A stretch of 64,000 bases of DNA, taken from positions 372,001 to 436,000 of the forward strand of contig JANTQA010000017.1 in the NCBI GenBank assembly GCA_027625915.1, read 5' to 3'. The translations under genes were made by a program, and so were the position numbers. Within the stretch, counting starts at the first letter, position 1; each line of letters begins with the position of its first letter. This document shows positions 53,546 to 64,000 of this stretch, piece after piece. The DNA is from Anaeramoeba flamelloides (lineage: Eukaryota; Metamonada; Anaeramoebidae). The notes under the pieces are model-generated. The model saw only the letters and a program-made list of their open reading frames with translations, was not told the DNA's origin and ran no database searches.

Positions 53546-56500
53546 ATATGTTATTTTTTGAGAAATGAAAAGTGATTTAGAGGTTAGTAAATAATTTTTT
53601 ATATTTAATTTGTAAACTTAGACTTGTCTAAAATTATTTCCTTATTCAAACTTTCTAATTTCTGATTAAAATCTATTTAAAATATGTTAGTTTTCTTTTA
53701 TAAATTTTTTAGAAATATTATAACATATAACACAATATACCAACCCAAATAAATTAAAATTATTAAAAATTGTTTAATTTTAACAAAGAAACACCAACAA
53801 GTTTATCTTATTTGTTTTATAATTAAAAAATAAATAATTTCTTTATATAAAAATTTTCGAGATTTTTTATATATTTTTATTGTAAGGAATCTCCTAGATT
53901 TATCCAGAAAAAGTTAATTGATCCAAATATTTGAAATAGAAAACGAACATATAATTTCATAAGGGAATAATACCTTCCATAAAATCACCAGTAAAGTAAT
54001 AAAATTAAAAATTTTAAGATATAAACCTTGGAGAATTATATCTTTATCTATATTTAATATTACTATCTAATAATATTATTTAAAAAATAAAACAAAATAG
54101 AAAAATGAAAAATTCAATTCAAAAATTTATAAATATATTGTTTTCAATCTTTCTCACCTCTAAAAAGATTTCTAAATAATTATATTTTAAAAAAAAATAC
54201 TTGAAATATCAAAATATTAAAATTTTAAATTCAATAATTTTAAAATGTTAATTATTTATTTATTTATAATTTTTTTTTTGAAAAAAAAACTGTTTAAAAA
54301 TTCAATAAGTTTCAAAATTATCTTAAATTGAGATTTATTATTTTTAGATTCCTTTTAAACATATAATTTTGGTTCATAATTTGAGTTAATAGATTTTAAT
54401 AAATTATATTTTATTTAAATAATAAAAATTGAGAAATTAATATTGAAAAAATATTTTATTATCTCGTCAAGAAAGCAAAACAAAATAGTTCATTGCAAAA
54501 TTAGTATAAACATCAGAGAATCTTTTTAGGACAAAAAGCTGGAGATTTGGTGATTATCTATAAATATAATATGAAAAAAGAAGGATTTGTTTTACAAAGA
54601 AAGATAAAATATTTTTTTTATTAATTATTCATCTGTGAATAATAGCTTTTCTAGTAGATGTAATTTGAAAAAGTATGATTTTATACTTGTTTTTTTATTT
54701 TTGTGGTTAAATTTATCAAAAGGAGTTGAGAATATTTTTGGTAATTTTATCATGATTATATATCTATTTCTGATATCTAAGAGAATAAAATAATCTTTGT
54801 TAATTAATATTAAGAAAAAATTGTATCACCTATTTTTGAAATTGAGTTTACAATCAATAGACTCATAAAAATAAAGTAAATAAAAAAAATATAACGATCT
54901 CTAACCATGTGAGATACATTTTACTCATAATTATTATTATAAAAACACAATTTAAAAAAAAATCAAGAAATAATTTGAGTAGAGAGAATATTGGATCATT
55001 TTTAACAATATAATATAACAAAATTGCATAATTTATCCAATCACTATTTAATAAAAATATAAATAAAATTATTATAATATTTTTTCTCTGATACTTAATT
55101 AAAATCCATTATTGAATTACAAAAAAAAAATGAAAGTAAAATTAATTTTTCAGTTAAAAAGTTTTCTGATTTTCCAAAACAAAAACTAACCCATATTATT
55201 TTTCAAAGATATATAGCCCTGTTCTTTATATAGATTAAAAACATTCATAAATATATATGACCGAATTTAAGTTTATTTCTTAAAGATTAATATTCTTTGA
55301 ATTAAAATAATCAACCCTTCTTAATTTTAATATTAGTTCTTCATTTAATGCTTTAAAAAGATATTTTGTTTAAAAAATACATTAAATAATATCTAAATTT
55401 CATCTTTTTCTCTTTTTCTAACAAATTCCACTAATCTTATAATAATAATAAAAAAAAAAGAAAATAGAAATTCTAAAAGTAATAGAATAATTTGTAAAAA
55501 ATATTGAAGTATTTTACTTAAGGTTGATAAAAGTTAAAATTTTCAAAAAATAAAATTTGAAAAACGCAAAAATTTTTTCTATCTAATTCATTGTTGTCGG
55601 CTTTTTTAATTTAAAAAAAAATGAAAGAATCAAAATATTTTTTGGAGATGATGTAGAATTTGGGGTGGTGAAAATAATATTTTTAAGAATTTTGATTGGT
55701 TACACTTTTTTAACATTTTAAAGTTTTTTTTGAAAAATTCTAATTAAATGTCATTACTATTGTAAAAAACTATAAAAAAAATATTTGTAAAAAGTTAGAA
55801 TATTTTTACCTAACTTTATTCAAGTTGGCTTCTTTTTGGGTGCCATCTGTGAATTTTTTTCTTTCAATTTTTCCAAAGAAATATTGGTTAAACTGATAAA
55901 AAAAAAAAAAAAAAATAATTCTAGTTTTGTTTTGACAATTACATCTATTTAATTATATTCTCTACTTGAATGGTGTTTATTAAATAATAGAAATTATTCT
56001 TTTTTTTTTTTTTTTTGTATCTTTTTAGTTGGTGTTTTAGGTTTTATAAAGAATTTGAATTGATATTGTGATGAAAAAACAATTTTATATTCCTTTTTCA
56101 ATTTTTGAGAAATTATTTCACAATTTAATTTTTGATAATTCAAAAATTTTTCTGTTTTTAATTTTAATTACAATACAATATTTTGTTATTAAAACTGATT
56201 TAAATGGAAATTTTTTAGAAGAGGAAGGAAGACTTTTGATTTGGCATTTTCTTGTAAAAATTGTATATAAAATGGTAAAACTAATAAAAATTACACAAAA
56301 CCTGTTATTAAAATTTTGGTTCTAACAAAATGATTTTTAAAAATACTCAAAAAGAAGTCCAAAACTAATTTCTACAAATTTTATTCAAGAGAAATTAAAA
56401 ATGAAAAAGAAAATTCAAAAATAAATTTCAAATACCATTCCCTCCTTCTGAACTAACATCCCAGAGTTAAAGTGTAATAATTCAAGTTCAATTCATATGA

Positions 56501-56929
56501 AATAATCCAGTATTCCAATTTAAAATATATTAAAGTATGAATTCCAAACCATTTCTATGTTAAAAAATCCCAGAGTTTCAAAATATGTTACATTTTTTCA
56601 AAAATTTTTCAAAAGAAAAAAATTAAATATTTGCGCTTTTCAATTTTTTTGTATCTACATTGAGAAGAAACCATATTGGTTAATAAAACTATTTGATCAG
56701 AAATTATTTTTAAAGATATTTTATCAATTTAAGCTATAAAGTCCAATTGTCTATTAAGATTTTTTTTCAATTTATAGTAAAAATTTTATAATTTTTTTTT
56801 TCACAATTAAGAAGTTATTTTATTTTCTTCCAATAGTGAACCAAAATATGTTAAATACGAAACAAAAATAATTAAGATTTAATAAATATTTTTGAAATTG
56901 AGAATCAATTATTTTGACAATTGAGGACT

Positions 56930-57300
56930 TATTTATTCTTTTTTATTGAAAATAAATGTTAGTTTTTTTGATTTTTCGGAAGGTTTTTTTTAATTTTTGA
57001 AAGAAACAGAAAATTTAAATAAATTTTATGGTTTATTTCAATAAAGTAAAAAAAAAACAGAACACTTTTCGTTATGTTATAGAGAATATAAAAGAAAAAG
57101 GTATAAATTCAAAGAAATTAAGCTATATTCTTTTTAATCCGGAATAGTATTGGACACTCTATGTTAGGTTTTCCAGAATTTTGAAGAATTAGAGATTCAA
57201 TTGAATCTTTGAAAAGTTCGGACAATTTTATTCGATTTTCCAGCGAATTAAACCTAAAAGGTAGAATCTATGGTTTTTACTTGACTCTTTTTAAAAAATG
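56930..57300. repeat. Decayed copy C of the 9.0-10.25 kb repeat
   Basis: Shared phrases include TTTTTTTTAATTT..GAAA.AAACAGAAAATTT, TTTATTTCAATAAAGTAAAAAAAAA, and GGACACTCTATGTTAGGTTTTCCAGAATTT against the 10.15 kb TAGGTTTCCCAGAATTT. Low similarity; a tentative assignment. Confidence 0.35.
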
Positions 57301-57890
57301 GAAAAAATTATTCAAGGAATATTTATCATGATTATTTTTTTTTATATATTTCCATGTTATTAGAAAAACCTGGCAAGTTCAGAGCTATTAGATATTTTTG
57401 ATCCCCTTCAATATCTCAATGTTCAATTCAAAAAAATTTCATTTTCTTTGACTGATTTAAAATTTTTGAAGCCAAAATGTACACCTTTTTTTCCTCTGAT
57501 GGAGAGTTTTATAAACTGTAGAACTACCAACAACAATTTAAAAAAATTGCCTCAATAATTTGAAGTTTAGGGAATGTTGATTTTTTTCTTAATAAACTTT
57601 ATCACTAAAGATTATATATTAATTTTGATAAATGAGTTTAATATATCCTCAAAATTTTCAATTTTTTTTTTTAAAACCGTCACTTGGACCTTTTAATGTG
57701 TTTTAAAGAGTATGAATTGTTCAATAGTGTAGGAAAATGTTAGAGGGGTTTTGGAAGTGTTCTAAATGTCTTGTAAATTCACTAAAAGCTTTGAAAAGTT
57801 CTGATACTTTTTATATTAAACATTCCAAGTCAAACTCATTTTTTCTTATCTTTTTGTTTTTTTTTTTTAAGTTTTCCTTTTTACTTCAAA

Positions 57891-58739
57891 ATGGAAGAAG
57901 ATCAATGGGATCTTGAAAAAGATCTGAGCCAATGTTTAAATAAATCAAAGTATGCAGATTTAAGATTTGTTGTTGGTAAAGACAAAGACATCTTTTATGC
58001 ACACAAATTACTTGTATCGATCTCGTGTCCATATTGGAGAAAGGTCTTCTATTTCAAAGATTGGCAAAGCGTGCGTCGATCGAAATTTATAGATGTCCTC
58101 GTTCCAGAAATTGAATCAAATTTGTTTTGTCAATTCCTTGAATTTGTTTATCTTCGTAAAGCTAATATTACACACGAAAACATATTTGGCTTACAAGAGT
58201 TATCAGTTAAATATGAGATGCCAGAATTGGATGAATATTGCTCAAAATCTGTTTACTCTTGTTTGAGCTTTCATAATTGTTTAAATTTTTATGAAAAAAC
58301 GAAACTATTGGGGCTTGTTAAATGGTCCGAAACCATTTTGAAATATATCGAAAAAAACAGTGCGTCAGTAATAAATAATCAAAACTGTCTAGTTTCTTTA
58401 AAAAAAGAAACAGTGCACGAAATTTTGTCACTTCAGAAACTTTATGTGCCAGAAATTGTTTTATTTCGATCACTCATAAATTGGGCGAAAAATAATCAAC
58501 AAACCAATTCCAAACACAGTCAAGAGTTTACTCTAAAAAGAATACTACGAGGGTTTTTGCAACATATTAGATTAGATCTCTTAGACTTTCCCGACATTCA
58601 AGAAATAAGAAATTATGATTTATTTAGCGACCAAGAACTATTCCGTACCGCCATTGGCTTGGCAAAAAAAAATTCTTTCCAGCTACCAACAAAGACTCGT
58701 GCTAATAATTTGATCTTGACTTTAGATCATAATAAATAA
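57891..58739 (+). CDS. BTB-BACK domain protein
   Basis: A single exon of 282 residues from the ATG at 57891, preceded by a pyrimidine-rich leader. Residues about 15-125 form a BTB/POZ domain: the typical YADLRFVVGKDKDIFYAHKL opening with the conserved D and H, an SCPYWRKVF dimer helix, and FCQFLEFVYLRKANITHENI. Residues about 130-240 are a BACK domain (CLSFHNCLNFYEKTKLLG, VPEIVLFRSLINWAK). There is no Kelch, ankyrin or zinc-finger extension. BTB-BACK proteins often bring substrates to Cullin-3 ubiquitin ligases; here that is family inference. The gene stands alone, with about 5 kb of gene-free DNA upstream. Confidence 0.93.
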   Translation: MEEDQWDLEKDLSQCLNKSKYADLRFVVGKDKDIFYAHKLLVSISCPYWRKVFYFKDWQSVRRSKFIDVLVPEIESNLFCQFLEFVYLRKANITHENIFGLQELSVKYEMPELDEYCSKSVYSCLSFHNCLNFYEKTKLLGLVKWSETILKYIEKNSASVINNQNCLVSLKKETVHEILSLQKLYVPEIVLFRSLINWAKNNQQTNSKHSQEFTLKRILRGFLQHIRLDLLDFPDIQEIRNYDLFSDQELFRTAIGLAKKNSFQLPTKTRANNLILTLDHNK

Positions 58740-59970
58740 TTGAAACAAGGTAAATTACACAACCTATTGTGCAAAACAATTTTTAATACTATTTGAGGTA
58801 TTTGCTTTTAAAACACATTTCGGTGGATGAAATTCATTTGAATGAGTGCTATTTTTAAAATCTATATGGATCTAATGAATCTTTTAAAATTCCAAATGGT
58901 TCTAATTAAGACAAAATAAACACAATTAATAACCCTTCATAATTTCGGTTCTGAAGAGTAACCAATTTACATTTTATTACCCAAACGCGCAAAAATAATT
59001 TTACAAAAATCGTACTTTCTAATTCATCATTATTTATTATATCATTATCCCATTATTGATATGCTTGTATTATTAAATAATAAAAAATATTTGTTTATGT
59101 TTTATTTTCTATCTTTACTTTTATTTCAAAAATTCTGGAATTAATAAGAATTTGAGAAATGTTCAAATAAATAATTCCAATTGAAATTAATATTTCGGTT
59201 AGTTAAATCAACATTCTTGATTCTATTCAAATATTTCAAAAATATTCAACTTTAATTTAAAAATTACTTTAATTTATGAAGAAACAGAGTTTTGTTATGA
59301 TGATTTAAAGTTTTGAAAGTTGGTTCGTTTTTAATTAAATAGATAATTAAATAAAATTTTTCAGAAAAATTGAAAATCCTGATACATTCTTTCTTTAAAA
59401 AAAAAAATTAAAAGTGAACAATATTATGGAATAACAGTTAAAGATTAAATACTTTTAATATCTAGCAATCTTGTAATATTTTTGTAAAGCAAAGATTATT
59501 TACATTTATTTTTAAGGATATTAAGTGTTATTTAAACCAAAATTTTCATTCAAGTTAATTAAAGTGCTGTTTTTATTTATCATATCTTCGTTTCAAGTTT
59601 TAAAAATAAATTAAATTACATGAACGGGTCTTTCTTAATTTCGGTTGTTAACTTTCTTGGCATTTTGACAATTTATGAATAAAATTTTGATTTACTTTTC
59701 AGAGTTTATTTTATTTTCTTATTTTAATATTTTGTTTGTGTGAATTTTAATGAACTCTGTGATATGTCCTCAATGGGTTTTCATATTTAATAATCATCCT
59801 GTATTTTTTTTTTTTTGTATTTTAGTCATGAATAGGATATTAGTTTTTCTTATATATTGATATTGTAATTATTTTTCTTCTTCTCTTTTTGTCTTGTGAT
59901 AATTTTTTTTTAATTACTCCTTTCTCTTAATTAATAAGTTAACATTGATCTTATTTCAAAAACGAATGTA
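58740..59970. other. Gene-free A/T-rich stretch downstream of the BTB gene
   Basis: Presumably holds the 3' UTR and poly(A) signal of the BTB gene; I see no specific signal I could defend, no open frame and no repeat. Confidence 0.55.
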
Positions 59971-59977
59971 AAAAGTA

Positions 59978-60358
59978 TTTTTTTTTTTTTTTTTCCATTA
60001 AAGAGTGGGTACTAAAAGTCCACCTGTTTGCCCGAATCCCAAATTTGAATTAGAGATATTGTTGAACCAAGTGAGAGCTGGTCATTTCTCCCAAAAATCG
60101 GATCCGCTCCATAAATTGAGAGGGATTTTGTTCCAATTCCGTTCAGTTTTATAATAGTCAAAAAGATTCAATTCGGTCAAACGATTTCCTCAAAGAATTA
60201 GTGGTTCTAAGAAGCATAAGCCCGATTTTTAATTAAAATTACACCGTGGTGGCTATTTGAAAAAATGGTAAACAATAAGAAATAATGGTTAAGGGAATAG
60301 AACCCCGGCCTTCAGATTGTACACTGGGTTGTGTTTCCACTTGCCCATACCGGTTCTC
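59978..60358 (-). mobile_element. tRNA-derived SINE with poly(A) tail
   Basis: On the minus strand it starts at 60358 with GAGAACCGGTATGGGCAAGTGG, which carries a Pol III A-box-like motif (TATGGGCAAGTGG, 60349-60337). A B-box-like motif (GGGGTTCTATTCCC, 60306-60293) follows about 43 bases later. The body of roughly 280 bp is unrelated to tRNA and markedly less A/T-rich than its surroundings. It ends in a run of 17 A (plus-strand T run 59978-59994). AAAAGTATTTTTTT occurs directly on both sides (59971 and 60359), a convincing target-site duplication. tRNA head, body, A tail and direct repeat together define a SINE moved by a LINE. No complete tRNA cloverleaf folds, so this is not a tRNA gene. 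No second copy lies in the window. Confidence 0.8.
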
Positions 60359-60746
60359 AAAAGTATTTTTTTTTAAAATTCAGAATTATTTTTATCACAA
60401 TTAATAGTTATCTATCTATATTTATCAATCCTCAATATATGAGTATCGGTAATTTATTTTTCAAGTAAAATTCGTTCATTCCCTCTCTAATGTATTGATG
60501 AATATTTATTAAAAGTAATAATTTTTACTAAAAAAAGAAAAGATCTTGATTGTTGAATAATATATGATTCATTCCATTTTATTTTGCCTTATTAATGTTC
60601 TTGATTATTTTTAGTTAGTTGGGAATGAATTATATCTCAATTAAAAGATAAAAAATTTGAAAAGAAAAACTTAAATATTTATATAATTGTTAAAAGAATT
60701 AAAACATAATATATGTCATTTCATTAATATTTTTTTTTTTTTTTTT

Positions 60747-60980
60747 TTATTTTGAACAATAATGTACATCTTGAATGATTACGTATTCATCTGAAAACAG
60801 GGGAAATAGTTTATAAATACAGTCTTGGAATAGTTCTATAATTTCAGTTAAATTTACTTTTTCTGAATTTCTTTTACAAAAAAACGTAAAATTTTCACAA
60901 TTTTCCAATCCTTTCGACAACTTAAATAGATCGACCAAAATTTGATTTTTAATCTTCCATAATTTCTATTTCAAATCCAT
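60747..60980 (-). CDS. Candidate terminal exon of a minus-strand gene
   Basis: An open minus-strand frame follows an acceptor-like AAATAG and ends in TAA at 60747. Its text looks coding: LVDLFKLSKGLENCENFTFF, KVNLTEIIELFQDCIYKLFP and SDEYVIIQDVHYCSK. Base composition is richer in G and C than the flanks. It has no convincing start of its own. It could be the last exon of a gene starting at 61455, but I could not find a splice junction joining them in frame. No domain recognised. Confidence 0.4.
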
Positions 60981-61269
60981 AAACACAAAAGAATTTATGT
61001 GACTGTTTTAAATATTTTTTACAGTTACTTTTACAAGTTTAAAAAGCTTTAAATTTTGAACTAGTATTTAAAAATCCCTCAAACAAAGTGATTTATTTTT
61101 TATAATTTTGATTCTAAAATTTATTTGAAAAAACCGTTTTTGTTAGTGATTTCAATTAAAAGCAAGTATTGTTTTTTTCAATTTCTTCTGAGAAAAATTC
61201 TTGAAAAGAAGTGATTGATAAATCTAATTTTTTTTGTTTTGTTTTATATTAACTTGGGTATTGGTCTTT

Positions 61270-61455
61270 TTGGGGCAAATTTTTTCAGAATGGAAATATT
61301 TTTCGAGAAGTGATAATAAAATAATTCAAGAACTAAATCACTCCACGTGGAAACAAATGTCCATATGGTTTATAATACCCTAAGAATGAAACAGAGTATC
61401 TTGTGTTAGCTATGACAGCGTGTTCTTCTGGTTCTAACTGATCGATCTTCAGCAT
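61270..61455 (-). CDS. Short first exon or 40-residue ORF with duplicated promoter
   Basis: An ATG at 61455 opens a 40-codon frame to TAG at 61333. It has strong coding character (MLKIDQLEPEEHAVIANTRY, then SVSFLGYYKPYGHLFPRG). A second frame (TWSDLVLELFYYHFSKN) is open just past it to about 61270 and may be the continuation after a small splice or frame change. The sequence upstream of the ATG is duplicated in inverted orientation (see the 61.37-61.89 kb repeat), and the copy of this exon on the other arm is broken. Function unknown; it may join to the exon at 60747-60980. Confidence 0.45.
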
Positions 61456-61893
61456 AGTGAATTATAATAAAGTGTTAAAAAATTAAGTGTTGCTTTTTTT
61501 TTTCCGAAAGCAAAATTGAAGAGTGTAAGGCGTATATATTGGTAGGTAAGTTCTAAAAAAATGTAATTTTTTGATTATCAATTAAAATGTTTTTTTGGTT
61601 TGATTTTTTTTTGACACGAATTATTTTTTTTAATTTTTGGTAAATGATAATAAAAGTAAAAATAAAATTTTAATTGACAAACCAAAAAAGTAAAATATAT
61701 TCTTTAATATCTACTAATCTTACGCCTTACACTCTTCAATTTTGCTTTCGGAAAAAAAAAAGCAACACTTAATTTTTTAACACTTTATTATAATTCACTA
61801 TGCATGAAGATCGATCAGTTTAGAACCCAAAAAATAAGTTGTCATACCGAATATAAAGTAATCTTATTTCATTCTTGCAGTATTCTAAAACTT
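61365..61893. repeat. Inverted duplication of a promoter plus first exon
   Basis: The left arm (about 61365-61555) and right arm (about 61715-61893) are inverted copies. The inner ~105 bp are almost identical (AGTGTAAGGCGTA, TCCGAAAGCAAAATTGAAGA, AAAAAATTAAGTGTTGC, AGTGAATTATAATAAAGTGT). The outer parts, from the ATG outward, have diverged. On the left arm the outer part is the open minus-strand exon at 61455; on the right arm the equivalent, starting ATG at 61800 on the plus strand, is broken. The centre (about 160 bp) is A/T-rich. So this is a head-to-head duplication of upstream sequence plus coding start, not a typical transposon. Confidence 0.75.
61800..61893 (+). pseudogene. Broken inverted copy of the 61.46-kb first exon
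   Basis: The plus-strand ATGCATGAAGATCGATCAGT matches the minus-strand ATG-CTGAAGATCGATCAGT. The next ~70 bases still align (AGAACC, GTCATA, TTTCATTCTT) but contain an in-frame stop after seven codons and an indel right after the ATG, so it cannot give the same peptide. Confidence 0.6.
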
Positions 61894-62203
61894 TAAAGTA
61901 CAAAAATTTAAAAAAAAAAACAAGTTTTAATCATTAACTTTTTATTTTTCCAAAAATAGTAAAACATTTTACAAGAGAAAAATAGAAAACAATTTTGTTT
62001 TTTTCAACGGTTTTTTTTTTTTTTTTCTAACGGTTTGAAAACCCAAATCTTAAGGTTTTGTCTCTCTGTGCTTTTTATTTAAATAATCTATTTATGATTT
62101 TTTTTTATTCTCCCAAGTTTTTTTTTATCTATTTGAGTTTCTTTTTTTTTAACTTTTACTTTCTCTTGAATTCATTTCTATAAAATTAATTTCAAAATAT
62201 TCT

Positions 62204-64000
62204 ATGAACAATAACCAATTTATTTTTTCAATGGCTTTGAACGAATATGAATTAGGGAATTATTCCCAGTCTTTAGAACTATTTAATTTGTTAATCAAAA
62301 CTGATAGTAACAATTATCAAGCTTATCAAATGCGGGGGGTTATATATAAGTCACAAAATAATTTAATGAAAGCTCATGAAAATTTTAGTCAGGCCATAAA
62401 ACTGAATCCAAATGACTATATTTCTTATAATAATAGAGGACTAGTTTTTAAAGAGCAAAAGAATTTTAGAAAAGCAATTGAAGATTACAAAAAGTCAATT
62501 GAATTGAACCCAAGATTTTCTGATGCTTACAACAATTTAGCAAGTATTTACAGTATTCAAGAAAAATATGAAGAAGCATTCTTAATTTTTAAAGAGGCAA
62601 TCGAATTTAATCCCGAAGATCAAATTTTAAAAGCTAATTTTGAAAAATGTAAACTGGAATCAGCATTGATTGTAAAGATCCCCAAATTAGAACAAGAAAA
62701 TAATTTTTATGGATTCAAAACAACAAACAGTTTTCAAAATAATTGTTTTCAAAACGAAACCAGAAAAGAAGATCGAGAAAAGGAAAAAGAAAAGGAAACT
62801 CTTTGGGATCAAAGTAAAATCATAACTTTAAATTTAGAAGGAGTCAAATATTTTCAAGAAGGTAATTTTTGGTGCTCATTATATTTCTTTAAGCAGTCCT
62901 TATGTTATGCAAAAAAACAGTCGTCGAATGAAATTGAAATCTATAGTATTCATTATAATTTGGGATCCGTTTATCTAAATTTATTTAAATATGAAAAAGC
63001 CAAAAAACATTTCTTCAAAATATTGAATGAAAATAAAGAATTAAGTAATGAAAAAAGACGAAAAATTAAGATCAAAATAACAACCTGTGAAGAATTAGAA
63101 AAGAGCGAGGAAAATAAAAATATTCAATGTGTATATGTGCCTCAAGGAAAAATGGCCCATTTTTCATTTAACAAGAATACTGGAATTAATGGATTATTTA
63201 CAGAACAATTTTATGATTATAATATCATAGTATTTATAAATAAAGAAAGAACAAAATGCTCATTATTAAATGTAGATCATATCTTCCAGATCAAAAAGGA
63301 AATAAGTAAGGAAATAAATTGGATTGGGAGTGAATCAACAAATTATTTTATAACAAAAGATAATTATGAAGCAACGGAACTGTATTCCGAAATTGTCACA
63401 AAGTCTGGTATTAAATTTGAAGTAATCCTAACAAACGAGTATGGAACCTCTGGAGTTGGTGTAATAAATGGAAAAATACAAACATTTACCAATCCCCTTT
63501 TCTATCCACATTTACTTCACCATCCACTTTCTAAAAAAATAAAAGTTATTACCTCTGCTAATTCAGCTTGTGATATTATTACTCGAGATTATCAACCTAT
63601 GGAAAGATTTATTTATAATGATAATGTATGGACTAAACCTTCAAGTTATGAAATCAAACTAACAGAAAAAAACCAAAAGATTTACAATTGTTTACAACCT
63701 TTATCTAAAATTGAAAGTAATCAATTTCAAATAGATTCAATCCTTCAGTATCACAAAGATATGATACAACTAGAAATATTTCATGTTTTACCTTTGACAG
63801 AAAAAGATCTGGAAAGGGAATTTCGTAAGAATAAAAGAAAAATGAATTCTTTAACAAATAATAAACAATTGGTATTTCTTGAAAATCTCTATAATGTACT
63901 CATAAACTATTCATCTTCATTTAAAAATGGAACATTAGAAAATAAACATTATCTAAAATTAATGTTTATAGCTGGAAATAAGAATAAAAATCCTTATGGT
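62204..64000 (+). CDS. TPR-repeat protein, 3' end beyond window; C-terminal part possibly NTAN1-like
   Basis: An uninterrupted frame of 599 codons from the ATG at 62204 runs off the right edge. A second Met follows at residue 10. Residues about 4-140 are four tetratricopeptide repeats (SLELFNLLIKTDSNNYQAYQ, YNNRGLVFKEQKNFRKAIED, NNLASIYSIQEKYEEAFLIF). A KEKEKE linker follows, then about two more TPRs at 205-270 (IHYNLGSVYLNLFKYEKAKK). From about residue 310 a non-TPR region begins with YVPQGKMAHFSFNKNTGING, DYNIIVFINKERTKCSLLNV and SANSACDIITRDYQPMERFI. This weakly recalls the N-terminal asparagine amidohydrolase NTAN1, whose nucleophile cysteine sits in a similar 'gxxxtCxl' strand. I have low confidence in that. 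TPRs bind partner proteins, often chaperones. The 5' leader is pyrimidine-rich. Confidence 0.9.
   Translation, partial: MNNNQFIFSMALNEYELGNYSQSLELFNLLIKTDSNNYQAYQMRGVIYKSQNNLMKAHENFSQAIKLNPNDYISYNNRGLVFKEQKNFRKAIEDYKKSIELNPRFSDAYNNLASIYSIQEKYEEAFLIFKEAIEFNPEDQILKANFEKCKLESALIVKIPKLEQENNFYGFKTTNSFQNNCFQNETRKEDREKEKEKETLWDQSKIITLNLEGVKYFQEGNFWCSLYFFKQSLCYAKKQSSNEIEIYSIHYNLGSVYLNLFKYEKAKKHFFKILNENKELSNEKRRKIKIKITTCEELEKSEENKNIQCVYVPQGKMAHFSFNKNTGINGLFTEQFYDYNIIVFINKERTKCSLLNVDHIFQIKKEISKEINWIGSESTNYFITKDNYEATELYSEIVTKSGIKFEVILTNEYGTSGVGVINGKIQTFTNPLFYPHLLHHPLSKKIKVITSANSACDIITRDYQPMERFIYNDNVWTKPSSYEIKLTEKNQKIYNCLQPLSKIESNQFQIDSILQYHKDMIQLEIFHVLPLTEKDLEREFRKNKRKMNSLTNNKQLVFLENLYNVLINYSSSFKNGTLENKHYLKLMFIAGNKNKNPYG

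Larger units (their letters stand above)
52897..57890. other. Gene-free region with one MITE and a decayed repeat
   Basis: A 202-bp MITE lies at 53.34-53.55 kb, and a decayed copy of the 9.0-10.25 kb repeat at about 56.93-57.30 kb. Open frames at 56068 and 56557 are A/T-driven and unconvincing. I see nothing else. Confidence 0.6.

Noticed and set aside
60287-60358. Possible tRNA gene on the minus strand
   Set aside because: A and B boxes are present but no acceptor stem or anticodon arm pairs; better explained as the head of a SINE.

Overview
The window is a very AT-rich eukaryotic (protist) contig. Genes are islands of more balanced base composition separated by long A/T-rich stretches. Introns are GT-AG; most are 80-410 bases, but two are 3.0 and 4.4 kb. 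Proteins carry Lys/Glu (KEKEKE) and Asn (NNNN, DNDN) tracts. A PAS protein with an MGNxxS start and a BTB-BACK protein sit beside a Rab14-type GTPase. This gene flavour recalls amoeboid anaerobes such as Anaeramoeba, or possibly an amoebozoan. That is a guess from style; no rRNA or organelle marker is present.

Layout: (1) 1-4728, minus, a very long open frame running off the left edge: a large helical protein with low-complexity inserts. (2) 4.7-11.7 kb, repeat-rich intergenic DNA with a fold-back element and a MITE. (3) 11.7-12.8 kb, plus, a two-exon gene of unknown function, meeting a minus-strand gene remnant tail to tail. (4) 13.2-17.7 kb, intergenic, with one MITE-like element inserted into another. 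(5) 17.7-19.3 kb, minus, a three-exon PAS/coiled-coil protein. (6) 19.3-26.7 kb, repeats, including a second fold-back and a second copy of the first MITE. (7) 26.75-27.4 kb, minus, an SMP-domain protein most like Mdm12. (8) 32.4-36.5 kb, minus, a five-exon Rab14-like GTPase with a 26-base microexon and a 3-kb repeat-filled intron. (9) 40.8-46.6 kb, plus, a two-exon CPBP/Abi intramembrane protease whose catalytic EE pair is split by a 4.4-kb intron holding two transposon-like elements. (10) 51.2-52.9 kb, plus, an armadillo-repeat gene whose frame changes three times. (11) 57.9-58.7 kb, plus, a BTB-BACK protein. (12) 60.0-60.4 kb, a tRNA-derived SINE with poly(A) tail and target-site duplication. 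(13) 60.7-61.9 kb, minus-strand exons and an inverted duplication of a promoter plus short first exon. (14) 62.2 kb to the right edge, plus, a TPR protein with a C-terminal domain that may resemble NTAN1.

The genes do not form a pathway. Several point to membrane traffic and contact: Rab14, the Mdm12-like SMP protein, the CPBP protease, and gene 1 if its tentative EPG5 likeness holds. The strongest unexplained structure is non-coding. At least three families of short TA-flanked inverted-repeat elements occur; one has four near-full-length copies each carrying the same ~80-codon reading frame. They fill intergenic DNA and the two giant introns.
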